From: Brasenia schreberi
Lineage: Eukaryota; Streptophyta; Magnoliopsida; Nymphaeales; Cabombaceae
Length of the DNA stretch: 64,000 bases
Direction: 5' to 3'
Assembly: GCA_036023115.1 (NCBI GenBank)
Contig: JAYKKT010000089.1
Span: 7,387,501 to 7,451,500 of the forward strand
The notes beneath the pieces are model-generated. The model did not search any database. It was not told the DNA's origin and saw only the letters and a list, made by a program, of their open reading frames with translations. Made by a program: the position numbers and the translations under genes. Below are positions 35,501 through 50,225 of this stretch, in pieces. The stretch's first letter is position 1. Each line of letters starts with the position of its first letter.

Positions 35501-36129
35501 TAAATATGTGTGGATTTGGGTGTATGTGAAACGTTCAAAATCATGGAAGCGGCTCATTTAGATATCGAGATTTGGAAATAGTTTTGACATTTCAGGCATA
35601 TATATATGTATGTATGTGTGTGTATATATATATGTAAACTTAGCTTGTTCTAACAAAAGCTGTATAAAATTTTGAAGCACAGAGCTCGAGTGCGTGATAC
35701 ATCCCCTCTACTCTTGAGGCAGAATTTTGAATATTTTGATTTTAAAAGCTTCATTCTTTTACTTTGAATTATATGATTGGATTTTAATTTAAATGCTTGC
35801 ATACTTAACAAAGCAATTCCAACTCACAACTGAATGCTGGCTTGAGTGGTTCTTTTGTCTGAATTAACTTGCAACCACTCGATCAATATAAACTGGGTGA
35901 TTTTCGCACACTTGACGAAGCATTCAAGTCACAACCAAGTGAGCGGTCTCTTTGTTTGAGTGAAATTGAAATCGTGTAATCAATATAAACTGGGATAATT
36001 ACGGACTAAGATTCGATTTACATAAGATCTGAAATCATGAAAGTGGGCTCGCCAAAATCATATTTCTATACAAGCAAAGAAATATGCTTTCTACACAATC
36101 CCACATGTTCTTGATGATGAAAATTAACC

Positions 36130-36600
36130 CTTCACCGTCAATGCATATTTTTAATACCGGGGGAGGATAGAGGCTCAAGTCAACATAGGGACGACTGCGC
36201 CTGCGTGGGACTCTTAATCATATGAATGTTGTGCCACCAGCGCCTCATCTTCAGCTGAGGCTAGATTTAGGAAGAGGTCGCCGGAGAACAGGCTGACGCC
36301 GTTCCCGATCTTCAACTCTTGCTTGAGGCTCTTCAGTTTGCTCTACTAGCTTGTTAATTTGTAGCAGGGACCGATACCTATAAAAGGCTCATCCTTGCTC
36401 TCTTTAACAGGAGATCTGAAACAATCATGCGTTGCCCACATTTGCTGAAACCGGAATGGCCTCTTATCTTGCTTTGGTAACAAACCAACTTGCCAAAACC
36501 TGGATTTTCTTCTCTTTCTTCCGCAGATTCTGCTTCGTATAAAAAACATCCGCGGATTACACCATGAGGAAGGCTCATACGGCAGAACGAGACCATTTCA
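36130..36600 (-). mobile_element. L1-type LINE fragment (endonuclease/RT linker)
   Basis: On the minus strand, shifting frames give LLPKQDKRPFRFQQMWATHD (the 'RPFRFE.MW' block between the endonuclease and reverse transcriptase of plant L1 elements), then KLKSLKQELKIGNG and SGDLFLNLASAEDEALVAQ (the 'LK.LK..LK.WN...FG.....I..aE' block). Stops and frameshifts intervene. Both blocks occur in the order and spacing expected of the family. Confidence 0.65.
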
Positions 36601-37628
36601 TAAGAAAGAGTGATTGTTGCTTAGACAAGATCTGGCGAAGAGCAGCAGTAGTGAGGTGAGGCACGAAACACTTTAAAGAGCTCATGCGGATTGTGCCTAC
36701 TTTGGCTACTGGACACCATCCATTTCAAATGGGATTTGTCCCGTGGACGCACGAGCAATCTAACCCGGACGAAAACGCTCAAGGTAGAGGAAGGCTTGTG
36801 AAACTTGTCACTATACGTAGCTTATGCATTGTGAAACAAGTCGTTTCTTAATGTTTATAATAAATCTTGCGAAATAAGCTTTTACTCTAAAGTATTTAGC
36901 AGTCGAAACTTATAAGACAAGCCATTTTACTAAGTTACGCCTTGCGAAACAAGCCAAGCTTATAGAAATATAATAAGCATTGACAAACAATGTTGACTAT
37001 ATCCAAGTCCAACCCGAAACCTGAATTCGGAAGTTAAATTTTGTAAATTAAACAAATATGATCTTCGTATATCTGGGTTAACTACATGAACACACGAAAC
37101 AACAATTGAAATCACAAAGGCCAAACAGCAAGTCAATACCATAGCTAGTACCTAGTGTGTGTGTGTGTGTGCATGTACGCGTGTGTGTCTGTGTGAGGAT
37201 CTTATGTAATATATAATGATCTACGTCCAGACCAAAGGTTCAACCCAAACCGAAGGTCTTTTGTGGTGAAAAGTGCTGGATATGAGCCAAAAGAAATTCA
37301 CAACCATGGTCATGAAAACTCATTGTGAAAGACAATACTTGTTTTTCTCCAAAAGGATCTTTTACGCATATTCCTAGAACATGTATGCCGTATTTTTATT
37401 AAGTTTGAGGTGGGCAAGTAGAGGATAAACTTAGTAGTTGATGGGATATTCCCGGAACGTCAATTCCACAATTTTGTAAAGTCTGGTGTGGGCAAGCGTA
37501 TGAAATGCAAAGTGGTCGCTGGGACATTCCAGAACATGTTCTCTCTCTCTCTCTCAAACTTCTTATTTGCAATAATGGGGAAAATTTTGTTTTATTTGTG
37601 CATCACATATCAACTCTCTTCGTGCCTC

Positions 37629-37635
37629 TATATAA
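37629..37635 (+). promoter_or_regulatory. TATA box of the RNase gene
   Basis: CTATATAACG lies 65-71 bp upstream of the ATG at 37700. If transcription starts about 30 bp downstream (near 37660), the earlier in-frame ATG at 37658 would fall at or before the transcript start. That is why 37700 was preferred as the start codon. Confidence 0.6.
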
Positions 37636-37699
37636 CGCAGCGGGCGACTAGCTAGTTTTGAACAAATTTCACCGTTTCTTGTGTACTTTGTGGGTATTG

Positions 37700-41091
<3,392 letters not shown>

Positions 41092-43199
41092 ACGTACTGT
41101 CACCCAGGTGTCAAACAATATGTGCTGCCAGCATTTGCTACTGTAGTCAAAGAATAAAAAATATGTTTTTATGAATGAGCATTCAGAAGCTTGCTTTATT
41201 TGTATCACAAGTACTTTGCAATTGGAAAGCTTTTCATAAACAGTTTGCAACTTTCGACTGTGAGGATATTTTCAAAATATGAGGATTGGCTGTGTGCACG
41301 CCAGTGAGTCTAATGGTCACGTACTGTTAGAACCTCAACTATTGATCAATCAACAACGAAAAGACAGTGACCTTTGGAGTTCAAGAAAACTTTCCTGCTG
41401 ATCAGATAGTCATGTCCCTTCATGGCTTAACAACATAGTTTGCTTAGATTCAAAAGGTCATTCTACAGCTCTTTGGGTGGCCTAAAAGCCGCATGAAGAA
41501 TGACTGATAGTGTCGCTTTCTGCTGGCAGAATGCTATCGCTGACTGATACTCATCTACTCCCAGAACTGGTGCATATTGATCACATTGTTCATCTGTCGC
41601 GCCAATTATCACCTCGCATGCCTAGATTCGATCAACGGCTAAAAGACGCTGAACGCTATAATCCAAGACCTGAGTAATTTTAAGAATTTAAACGGGCTCT
41701 TTCAGACTTTGCGTGGTGATTTTCTTACCGTGAGTCACGAGCACGAGTTAATCTTGGCATACGAACGAGATGCTTTAGGAGCTTGGTGGGATGCATAAAC
41801 CTGAATGCCGGAAATTTGGTTGCCGCAGGTTGAGACGCAAACAGAGCGATACAGGATTTGGATGGCAGAAGGAGATCTTGATGGTACAAAGAAACAGAGA
41901 TTGTTGGGATTCAGGTATATCAAATGTTTTAGAGTATAGTGGTCTAGCTGGATTCCTGTAAACATCGATTTCTCGACGAGCATTCTTCATGGCATCTGGT
42001 GAAATCAAGTTCGAGTAGAGTAGGTTGGTTTCTATGTAGGTGGACATAACCGGTTCCTGTCCGGCGGTCCCAACCCGAACCGAACCGGACCAAGAACTGG
42101 CTGGACCCGGAACCAGTGAAACCGGAACCAGGAGACATTCATGTGAATTAGGCTCAAGTTAAGCGTGCTTGAACCTGTGGAGTGAGACGGACTTAGCATA
42201 GGTCTCAACTGTGTCAGTGGGTCTCGAGAAAGCGATTGGGTCTTCAAGAATGCCTTCTTCTCAAGATCTAATGCAAATTGGCACGGCGGGCTTTTTTTAT
42301 GGTGTCAAAAGCAAGTTATCAATACTTCTTATGAATCCTACACTGTTTTAACTTGTTCATCAGTTTCAACTATAGAGAGTTGAAGTTTTTATTTACAAAA
42401 AAGAGTCATTGGTATATTATCTGAATGGATCTTGACAAATGCAGACTGTTTGGATGTTGGAAGAGAACCTAATTTCTGTGAGTGTACTGGTTTGGGTATA
42501 CATTAGGTATATATTATTTGGGATTTTCATGCGAATTTACTCTTGTTCATTGGGTGGACTTAGATCAAATCAGTTTGGCTTGGTTTGATTGGGTTACGAC
42601 AGGAAACTGGTAAATGGGCTTGATTCATATGGTTCTGGCGTAGATCAGGGACATAAAGGACCAAAATTGGGTTAAAACGGAGGATATTTGGATCCAGATT
42701 ATGAACTAGGTTATGATATTTCTCAGATCATTTGCTTTGTAAGGGATCCGATTCAACATAAAATCCATACCGTATGGTAGTTGAGTACATAAGGTTTTTA
42801 TGGGAACGCTGAATAGATTAGATCTGATAGTGTCTTATATTCTGAAAAAAGTGATAATTTATCAAATTCGAATTTTAATCTTAGTAAGAACTTTTAGCTT
42901 TTTAAACTCTTAATAAAATATATGAAACTTGTGAGAATTAACGAGAGCTATTATGATTTTTCTTTTTCTGCGTTTCTTTGTCATTATTCTTCAATTTTAC
43001 TTTACATTTCCAATTTTCTGTATTAGTTGTAGCTAGATTGCATATCAAATGCAACAACTTTAGCTCAGTGTAACATTTCTTAAGAAGATTTAGTAATATG
43101 GCTCTTCCATTTCGAGTCATATATCTCAATATCCTCTTTTGTTCCACTATTTTTCTTTAATTTCCTCCACTATTATCTCTACCTACATTGACATAACAA

Positions 43200-43530
43200 T
43201 TGGGCACCATACAACTTTTTTTAATTTCTGTTTGGTCGGTCGGGTTCCGAATAGGAATCCAAATTGGCTGAGATCCAATTCAAGTGCAAATGATGTGGGT
43301 CCAACTCGTCGGCATAAATATGGGTCAGCGCGCATTCATATCATCTCTACATTCTTTGACATGTGCCAGTGCAAGACCATAGAACATTTAATTTTTCTGC
43401 TTGGTCAAACACGAATTTATGTTAGATTTATGATCGAGTTAAGATCCAACCCGCGTGCCATTTGTGTGGTTCCATCTCGTTGACATGAAGTTTAAGTCGG
43501 CTCCTGCATATCTTTTAGATTAGACGAGGT
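43200..43530. repeat. Diverged tandem duplication, about 165 bp period
   Basis: The first unit (about 43205-43355) contains CACCATACAAC, TTTAATTTCTGTTTGGTC, GAGATCCAATTCAAGTGCAA and GGGTCCAACTCGTCGGCATAAA. The second (about 43376-43530) contains GACCATAGAAC, TTTAATTTTTCTGCTTGGTC, AAGATCCAACCCGCGTGCCA and GGTTCCATCTCGTTGACATGAA, in the same order. Confidence 0.7.
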
Positions 43531-43904
43531 CAAATGCGATAAACAAGGGTAAATACGATCAGTGGCGGATCAAGAAATTTGTTTCGGGTGAGGCAGACTT
43601 CATGTTAAGGGGGATGAATTTCAATATGCAAATGAAAATTTTCAGATTTATACATGCAGCACCAAAAATAGACATGACTCGTTTGGAACCGGCATGGAGG
43701 TTTCAATCGAGGGTCAATAATTGATTGAAACCTGAACTGGTCAAGTCAGACTTTAATTTGGGCACTACCCAAGATGGGTTCCAATTCCACCCACCCAGTT
43801 TAGGACCCAAACTTGAATTGAAGTTTCGATTTCAATTCCAAATTCCATGAAAATTGGAACCACTCCTTTGGTTTACTTGAAACCGGTCATGTCCAACCAA
43901 GAGT

Positions 43905-44020
43905 ATTATCTCAACTGGTAGGGAACTCTAGTGCCCTTCTACATATGGGGAGTTTTGTGTTCGACTCCTGGGGGGGGGGGTACATGTGTGTGTTAGGCTT
44001 AGGCCTCTCTTTGTAAAAAC
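43905..44020 (+). mobile_element. tRNA-derived SINE (family A), tail-to-tail with a LINE
   Basis: TTATCTCAACTGGTAGGGAA (A-box), TTTTGTGTTCGACTCCTGGG (B-box), a poly-G run, then GTGTGTGTTAGGCTTAGGCC and TTTGTAAAAA. The (CAA)n tail of the minus-strand RTE fragment begins at the SINE's 3' end. Confidence 0.8.
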
Positions 44021-44240
44021 AACAACAACAACTAAGCCTTTTCTTATATTAGACGGGGTCGGCTACATGAATTCTTTATTTCCACATAGCCCTATCATGT
44101 ACCATGTTAACAGTTAACTCACAATAAAATAGATCATTCTTTATTGTTTCCTTCCAACACTTTTGTGGTTGTCCTCTACCTCTTTTAATACTTTCAAAAT
44201 CTAGTTTTTCATACATTTTTAGAGATTCTTCTTTTGATTT
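44021..44240 (-). mobile_element. RTE LINE 3'-end fragment
   Basis: This is the reverse complement of the 3' end of the LINE at 9470-14010. It shows (CAA)n, then CTAAGCCTTTTCTTATATTA, GACGGGGTCGGCTACATG, CACAATAAAATAGATCATTC and CTTCCAACACTTTTGTGGTT. Only the last 220 bp or so is present, which is typical 5' truncation. Confidence 0.88.
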
Positions 44241-44587
44241 TCTTTTTTTTTTTTTATAAAAAAAAAGAAAAGAAAAGAAAAGAAAAGAAATTCACACCTG
44301 CATGTGCAATAAGTGGGTTAGTTGTCTCTTAAGGACTGAGCCTGGTCAACGCATTACCTCGGGTGAAAGCAACTACAAACCCTGCAATATACGTTTTTTC
44401 GTCCTAAAAAATTATTTAAAATAATTTCAAAAAGCATGCTAAACTAGTTTGTTATTCGCATATTGTCTCATAAACGTTTGACATATTCCTGTCACAGATT
44501 TGCTTTTCAAAAGTGCATCGAAGGCAGTACCCATAGTGTTAAAATCAGTAATACCAAAGAACAAAGAGCAACATACACAGCTCTCCT

Positions 44588-44690
44588 GGCTAGGAAGTGG
44601 ACTCACGAGTTCAAGATCATGAGTTCAAAACCCGTGGCACACATAAGGCTTCGGCCTCCCCATTGTGCCCCCCAAGAAAACTGTACTACC
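44588..44690 (+). mobile_element. tRNA-derived SINE (family A), degenerate copy
   Basis: GACTCACGAGTTCAAGATCA and ATGAGTTCAAAACCCGTGG resemble the internal promoter boxes. The family 3' region CATAAGGCTTCGGCCTCCCC follows. A similar 3' region occurs in the degenerate copy at 1497-1600. Confidence 0.55.
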
Positions 44691-45789
44691 AAAGCAAACG
44701 AGCTAATCCTGACTACGTTTGGACTTGCCACTTCTCTTCTCTTTAATTCTCAATTTGGATCAAGCCACTTGAATATTAGTCCAAGGGAGGATCAAATCTA
44801 AGAAACCAGAAGCTTAGACTTAGTTTAGTGACTGTTAACTGTTGCCAGCCCAATCAGCCCCGTATATTTTAACAGCTTCGGGTGTCGCTCGTATCCGAGA
44901 CGGGCGACATCCGAAGTATCTTAGGCAGTTCTTTATACAAGGATCCATAGACATACTCTTATCTTGCTTCTTGTATACTTGTACAGGTGACTTGCTGATT
45001 ACACAAGTTAGGAAGTATCTGGTGAGGGGATGATTGCTTAGTAGTGTATTTGTAAGTTACTTAAATCCTCTAATGTCTGCATCTTCACTTCCCACAATCA
45101 CAAGAAACCCATTTTGACTTCTTCCTAGTTAAGTACATATAGAAGATACATTTAATTCCACCTATCTCATGACGATTAACCAAATTTTCTATAGCGCGAG
45201 TGCACACACACAGATAGCTATAAATATATGTGTGTGTGCTTGTATAATATACATAAGATGTACACATAGATTGCTATAGATATATGTATGTATATATTTG
45301 TATGAATGGAAAGAGGAAGCAGCTAGTGCTAGCACATAGCTTGCAGCTTCCAATTCTTTAGATCTGACGAAGTTGGATACGATTTTTGCATCATATCTGA
45401 CTTTATTGGAGGTTCTAGTTAGCTTAGACTTCTTGATGAGATGATTTGGAAGCAGCTAGCTTTAATTGTATCCACTTTTTGCCTACACACATGTATATAC
45501 ACACACACACACATATATATATATATAGAAAACAATAACTGCATAATATTTAAATTACACAATCTTAAAGATTTAAATTAAAAATAACATTATTCATTTG
45601 TACTTTACATATTTAATGCACTATGTGATCTTCACCATTGATCTTAAAGATCAAATGTTGAAGATTTTTATGTAAGATTATGTACTTATCACTATATATT
45701 TTATTAAAAAAAACTTAATTATACTTATTTGTGCTTAAACATCCTTAAAGATTTCAACTGTTCCATTTTTTATATCAACGGTTGAGTTT

Positions 45790-45904
45790 GTTTTTTTACA
45801 AGAGGAGGCCGAAGCCTAACAAATACACATATGGAGTCGAACTCCCCAATGGGAGTAACAATGCTAGAGTGCTTTGCCATTGAGCTAATGCTCTTGGTGC
45901 AACC
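45790..45904 (-). mobile_element. tRNA-derived SINE (family A) with 14-bp TSD
   Basis: The minus strand reads AGCATTAGCTCAATGGCAAA (A-box), TGGGGAGTTCGACTCCATAT (B-box), then GTGTATTTGTTAGGCTTCGG and a CCTCCTCTTGTAAAAAAA tail. It is bounded by the perfect direct repeat CAACGGTTGAGTTT at 45776-45789 and 45905-45918. This is the best-preserved copy and defines the element's ends. Confidence 0.93.
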
Positions 45905-46694
45905 AACGGTTGAGTTTTGAATGAAAAACTTTTGTAAGATGCATTTGATACACCCGATACTATTTTGTTTTTACTTAATGATCTTGTTGATTTTAATAAT
46001 TGAATGGTTTATATTTTTAAGCAGATTTGAACATGAATGAGTATGCCTATAGATTATGTTCTCTCTCTATATATATATATTCTCTCTCTATATATATAGA
46101 GAGAGAAAAATGAGATTAGTAGATGTTGGTCACCAATATTTCAACCAAAAAATACTTAGCTTCATCAACAAGTCGACCTTTTCTTTTTTGGTGAGGAGAT
46201 AAACAAGACAAGATGTTAATGGCATATCATAGACGCGCTATACCCCATATTTAATTGCATCGATTATCGGTCCCCTGTATGACTAATAAATTCTTCGCCC
46301 GTTTCCAGGTCTGATATGAGGGTGCGCCCACTCTTTACCTACTCTTTCGTTACACCAATCAATTCTTCTCGTTTAATTTTTTTTTTCCATAATCGTCTCA
46401 AAAAGCAATTCTCTGGGAAAGAACTAAATTTTCTTAGGAGGTTTGGAGGATAAGATATAGAAAGAAAATGTTAAAAATTGCTTTAAATTAAATTTTATAT
46501 GAATAGACATGTCAGTTCACGGTGAACATGGATGAACAATTCAAACTGTTGGATTCTTGTTTTTGATCTAGTTCTAACACCCAAAAAGGAAGAAAGAGAG
46601 AAATGAACAAATTATAATGAAACAAATCGAGAGGAGGAATGGTTCTAGATATGGTAGATCGGCTTCGGTTTCAGTTTGGTTTTGGTTGAACTGC

Positions 46695-46699
<5 letters not shown>

Positions 46700-46780
<81 letters not shown>
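46700..46780. repeat. (CT)n(TA)n compound microsatellite
   Basis: About 14 CT units run into about 26 AT units, roughly 560 bp upstream of the ABCG transporter promoter. Confidence 0.95.
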
Positions 46781-46785
<5 letters not shown>

Positions 46786-47334
46786 TGAGATAATATTCAC
46801 TTACGCTTATTCATGTCTACTAGTTACTCTTTGGTGGCATGAGTATATTTAAATTTTTTAAGAGTTTTCAATAATATTATTATACTAGTATTCCTGAAAA
46901 GCAATAATCAAGTATGAATGAGCAATGCCAATGATAGAAGAATACAATCTTTCTTTCTCTCTCTCTATAAAATTGATCATCATATATCTTTTACATATTA
47001 CTATTGTTATGTTCATGACTAATATGCCAATCATTCATATGGTATATTAAATTTATATGTAAGAAAATAATTTTTATATAGATATATATGTGAGGTATTC
47101 GAGTTGAATCCAACCGGCTTGTGTACATCATGAAGCAGAGATGAGCAAGCTCGTCGCAGCTGAATTATAAGAATCTAAGTTCGTTTATCAGCCCTACCTA
47201 ACGGAGACAGCGGCCCAGATCGGGGAAGTCTTCTTTTGGGTTAGTGGATGATAAGTTCGGACCGGACCCGAATCCCATCTGAGGTAACTTGGAGGAAGGA
47301 GAGAGATGGTAGCGTCATCTTTCGCTCTCGCGGG

Positions 47335-47343
47335 TTATAAATA
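47335..47343 (+). promoter_or_regulatory. TATA box of the ABCG transporter gene
   Basis: TTATAAATA lies 58-66 bp upstream of the ATG at 47401, predicting a short leader of about 30-35 nt. The upstream ATG at 47306 lies before the TATA box and is therefore not expected in the transcript. Confidence 0.75.
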
Positions 47344-47400
47344 CAAAAGCTTTCACCTGCAAAGCGACGCTGAAGAGCAAGAAACGCACCAGAATCTCAA

Positions 47401-49620
47401 ATGGTTGACCGCGTCTCATCGTTCTCCGGCAGGAGCCCGCCGGTTTCCGACAGCAACACTGGTGAATATGTCCAGCATCGAAGCGGATCGCTCCGTAGCA
47501 CAAGCCTGACTCTGGGAGAGCTCCTGCAGTTCGTCGTCGGTCGTGATACTCCGGCGCCGGCGAGTCCCGTGATCGTCGAGCTCGACGACGTGAGTCCGCC
47601 ACGCGTCTCATCTCTTCCGTTCGTCCTCTCCTTCACGAACCTGACTTACAGCGTACGTACTCGCCGGACAATGCCTCTCCCCGGCGTCTTTCGGAAAAGC
47701 TCGTCCGGCCTCTCAAGATCCGACTCCTGCGAGAGCATGAGCAAGTTCTCCGAGACAAAGACTCTTCTTAACCGGATTTGTGGCGAGGCACGAGACGGAG
47801 AGATCCTCGCCGTTCTGGGCGCGAGCGGATCGGGGAAATCGACTCTGATCGATGCGTTAGCGAACCGGATCGCTAAGGGAAGTCTCAAAGGAACGGTGAC
47901 GCTCAACGGGGAAACAATCGACGGCCGGCTGATGAAGTCGATCTCAGCGTACGTGATGCAAGACGATCTCCTTTTCCCGATGCTCACCGTCGAAGAAACG
48001 CTCATCTTCGCTGCCGAATTCCGACTTCCTCGCTCTCTCTCCAAATCGCAAAAGATCGCCAGAGTCCAGACTCTGATCGATCAACTCGGTCTCCGGCACG
48101 CCGCGAAGACTATGATCGGCGACGAAGGCCACCGGGGCGTCTCCGGCGGTGAGAGACGTCGGGTCTCCATCGGAATCGATATCATCCACGATCCGATCCT
48201 TTTGTTTCTCGACGAACCCACTTCTGGACTCGATTCAACCAGCGCCTACATGGTTGTCAAGGTTCTCCAAAGGATTGCTCGTACGGGGAGCGTTGTTATT
48301 ATGTCAATTCACCAACCGAGCTCACGGATCGTCAGTCTACTTGATCGAACCATCTTCCTCTCCCGCGGCCACACTGTTTACAGCGGACCATCCTCCGGCC
48401 TGCCGGGGTACTTCACCGACTTCGGCCATCCTCCGCCAGAGAACGAAAACCAGACCGAGTTCGCACTCGATCTAATCCGCGAGCTCGAGATGACTCCCGG
48501 AGGAATCAAGCGCTTGACCGACTTCCACACCTCATGGACTTCCCGCCGTGTTTCAAGTTCGACCCAGCCTGGTGCAATGCCACTGAAAGAGGTCATAAGG
48601 GAGAGCATCAAGAGGGGTAAACTCGTCTCGGGCAACGATCCTGACTCGAGCCTACCCGGATCGGACTCGGTCCCGGCTTTCGCAAACCCGATGTGGAAAG
48701 AATCTGCCATCCTAGCAAAACGTTCTATGAAGAATGCTTGGCGCATGCCAGAGTTGTTTCTGGTTCGAGTCGGTGCCGTGACAGTGACGGGGTTCATACT
48801 CGCGACCCTGTTCTGGCGACTCGATACGTCTCCAAAAGCGCTTCAAGAGCGACTCGGGTTCTTTGCCATCGCCATGTCCACCATGTTCTACACTTGCGCG
48901 GAGTCTCTCCCTGCATTTCTTCAAGAGCGATACATCTTCTTAAGAGAAACCGCTTACAATGCTTACCGTCGGTCTTCATACGTTCTATCCCACTCGCTCA
49001 CGTCGATCCCTTCTTTGCTCTTCTTGTCGATGGCGTTTGCGGCGATTACGTTCTGGGCCGTCGGTCTCGACGGCGGGATGATGGGGTTCCTTTACTTCCT
49101 TCTGATCACTTTCGCATCGTTCTGGTCCGGAAGTGGGTTCGTGACGTTTCTCTCCGGCGTGCTGGCCCACGAGATGCTCGGCTACACGGTGGTTATCTCT
49201 TGTTTAGCTTACTTCGTGCTATTCAGCGGCCTGTTTATCGCAAGAGACCGGCTGCCGGCTTACTGGCTCTGGTTCCACTATCTCTCTTTGGTGAAGTATC
49301 CGTTTGAGGGGGTGATGCAGAACGAGTTCGACGACCAGACGAGGTGTTTCGCGACTGGGTTGCAGATGTTCGACAACACGCCGCTTAAGGGTCTGAGTGC
49401 GGAGACGAAGTCGGTATTCCTGACGATGCTGAGTAATCGCCTTGGCGTCAACGTGTCGGCGAACACGTGCGTGACGACTGGGTTGGATGTCCTCAAGGCC
49501 GAAGGGATCACGCAGTTGAGCAAGTGGGATTGCTTGTGGGTGACGCTCGCGTGGGGATTCTTCTTTAGGATTTTGTTCTACCTTGCCTTGACGTTTGGTA
49601 GCAAGAACAAAAGGAGGTGA
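47401..49620 (+). CDS. ABCG half-size transporter (WBC type)
   Basis: An intronless gene for a 739-residue ATP-driven exporter with the nucleotide-binding domain before the membrane domain, the reverse order that defines ABCG half-transporters. Visible motifs are Walker [10 protein letters not shown] (140-148), signature [12 protein letters not shown] (247-258), Walker B ILLFLDEP (266-273) and H-loop in MSIHQPS (H304). The ABC2 membrane domain spans about 450-735 with six hydrophobic helices, starting with [16 protein letters not shown]. The Ser-rich N-terminus, the [10 protein letters not shown] box and absence of introns resemble the Arabidopsis ABCG1/2/6/16/20 group, which exports precursors of suberin and pollen wall. 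It acts as a dimer in the plasma membrane. All catalytic motifs are intact. A damaged paralogue in the same orientation begins 7.8 kb downstream. Exact substrate is unknown. Confidence 0.96.
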   Translation: MVDRVSSFSGRSPPVSDSNTGEYVQHRSGSLRSTSLTLGELLQFVVGRDTPAPASPVIVELDDVSPPRVSSLPFVLSFTNLTYSVRTRRTMPLPGVFRKSSSGLSRSDSCESMSKFSETKTLLNRICGEARDGEILAVLGASGSGKSTLIDALANRIAKGSLKGTVTLNGETIDGRLMKSISAYVMQDDLLFPMLTVEETLIFAAEFRLPRSLSKSQKIARVQTLIDQLGLRHAAKTMIGDEGHRGVSGGERRRVSIGIDIIHDPILLFLDEPTSGLDSTSAYMVVKVLQRIARTGSVVIMSIHQPSSRIVSLLDRTIFLSRGHTVYSGPSSGLPGYFTDFGHPPPENENQTEFALDLIRELEMTPGGIKRLTDFHTSWTSRRVSSSTQPGAMPLKEVIRESIKRGKLVSGNDPDSSLPGSDSVPAFANPMWKESAILAKRSMKNAWRMPELFLVRVGAVTVTGFILATLFWRLDTSPKALQERLGFFAIAMSTMFYTCAESLPAFLQERYIFLRETAYNAYRRSSYVLSHSLTSIPSLLFLSMAFAAITFWAVGLDGGMMGFLYFLLITFASFWSGSGFVTFLSGVLAHEMLGYTVVISCLAYFVLFSGLFIARDRLPAYWLWFHYLSLVKYPFEGVMQNEFDDQTRCFATGLQMFDNTPLKGLSAETKSVFLTMLSNRLGVNVSANTCVTTGLDVLKAEGITQLSKWDCLWVTLAWGFFFRILFYLALTFGSKNKRR

Positions 49621-50059
49621 TCGATTTGCAGAGTAGAGAAACTGGATGTGATTATACTTCTTGATGATGATGAATTTTCATATGAAGTTTTAAATAAGGC
49701 GATCTGGAAGAAATGAAATGCTTGTATATAGTTATATGTGTATTACGTTGGTGCGTGAATGATTTGATCTTTTTTCGTTTTACACAAGTTGGGATGTGAT
49801 TCTAACTTGTCAAATTAAGCTTCAAAATGTACTTATTCTCCCTTCTAACGGATGCCATGGTTTTGTGAATCTCTTTGTTTATTTCTTTTCCATTAACTGA
49901 TATAATCAATTAAACAGATCACCTGAATACTTTCGATTAACAGGATCATTTCAGACACCCTTGTCTAGAAACGAGCTGAACACCTGAATCCTTCCGACTA
50001 ACATGATTATTTCAACTACCTCGTAACTAGAAACGAGTTGAAAACCAACGATTGGTTGA

Positions 50060-50225
50060 TTCCAAGTGATCAGTGCCTTTTCCCCTTAAGCAAGGTCTCA
50101 AGTTCGAGTCCTGTGAATAGAGAAACCAGCAAGGGGAGAGCTTTAACCCCAAAGTGGGCCGGACAGGCTAACCGGATTAGATGGGTCCATTTGGGTGCTC
50201 GGGTGCCAGGGTTTTTTCCACCAAA
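50060..50225 (+). mobile_element. tRNA-derived SINE, family B
   Basis: It contains TTAAGCAAGGTCTCAAGTTC and GAGTCCTGTGAATAGAG (B-box-like GTTCGAGTCC), then AGAGCTTTAACCCCAAAGTG and GGCCGGACAGGC. The copy at 63320-63485 shares AAGCAAGGT.TCAAGTTCGA, GAGAGCTTTA and AAAGTGGGCC in the same order. Two copies with a tRNA-like promoter half suggest a second SINE family. Confidence 0.65.

Larger units (their letters stand above)
35331..37699. other. Intergenic stretch with SINE and L1 LINE relics
   Basis: Between the acyltransferase and the RNase gene. It holds a degenerate SINE-A copy (35395-35500), AT-rich DNA with TATG/TATA runs near 35605, an L1-type LINE fragment (36130-36600) and a GT run near 37156. 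No intact gene was found. Confidence 0.6.
41092..47334. other. Intergenic stretch between the RNase and ABCG genes
   Basis: About 6.2 kb, AT-rich, with no gene I can support. It holds a CCGGAACC-rich patch (42050-42135), an approximately 165-bp diverged tandem duplication (43200-43530), a MITE fragment (43564), SINE-A copies (43905, 44588, 45790), an RTE LINE 3' fragment (44021-44240), a small inverted CT/TA block at 46060-46107 and a CT/TA microsatellite (46700-46780). Confidence 0.6.

Noticed and set aside
45790..45904. Functional tRNA gene (A-box and B-box present)
   Set aside because: It does not fold into a standard tRNA cloverleaf by eye, has a SINE-type 3' body and A-rich tail and is flanked by a 14-bp target duplication.
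47306..47509. Upstream ATG at 47306 as a start or uORF for the ABCG gene
   Set aside because: It lies upstream of the TATA box at 47335 and in another frame from the transporter, so it should not be on the main transcript.
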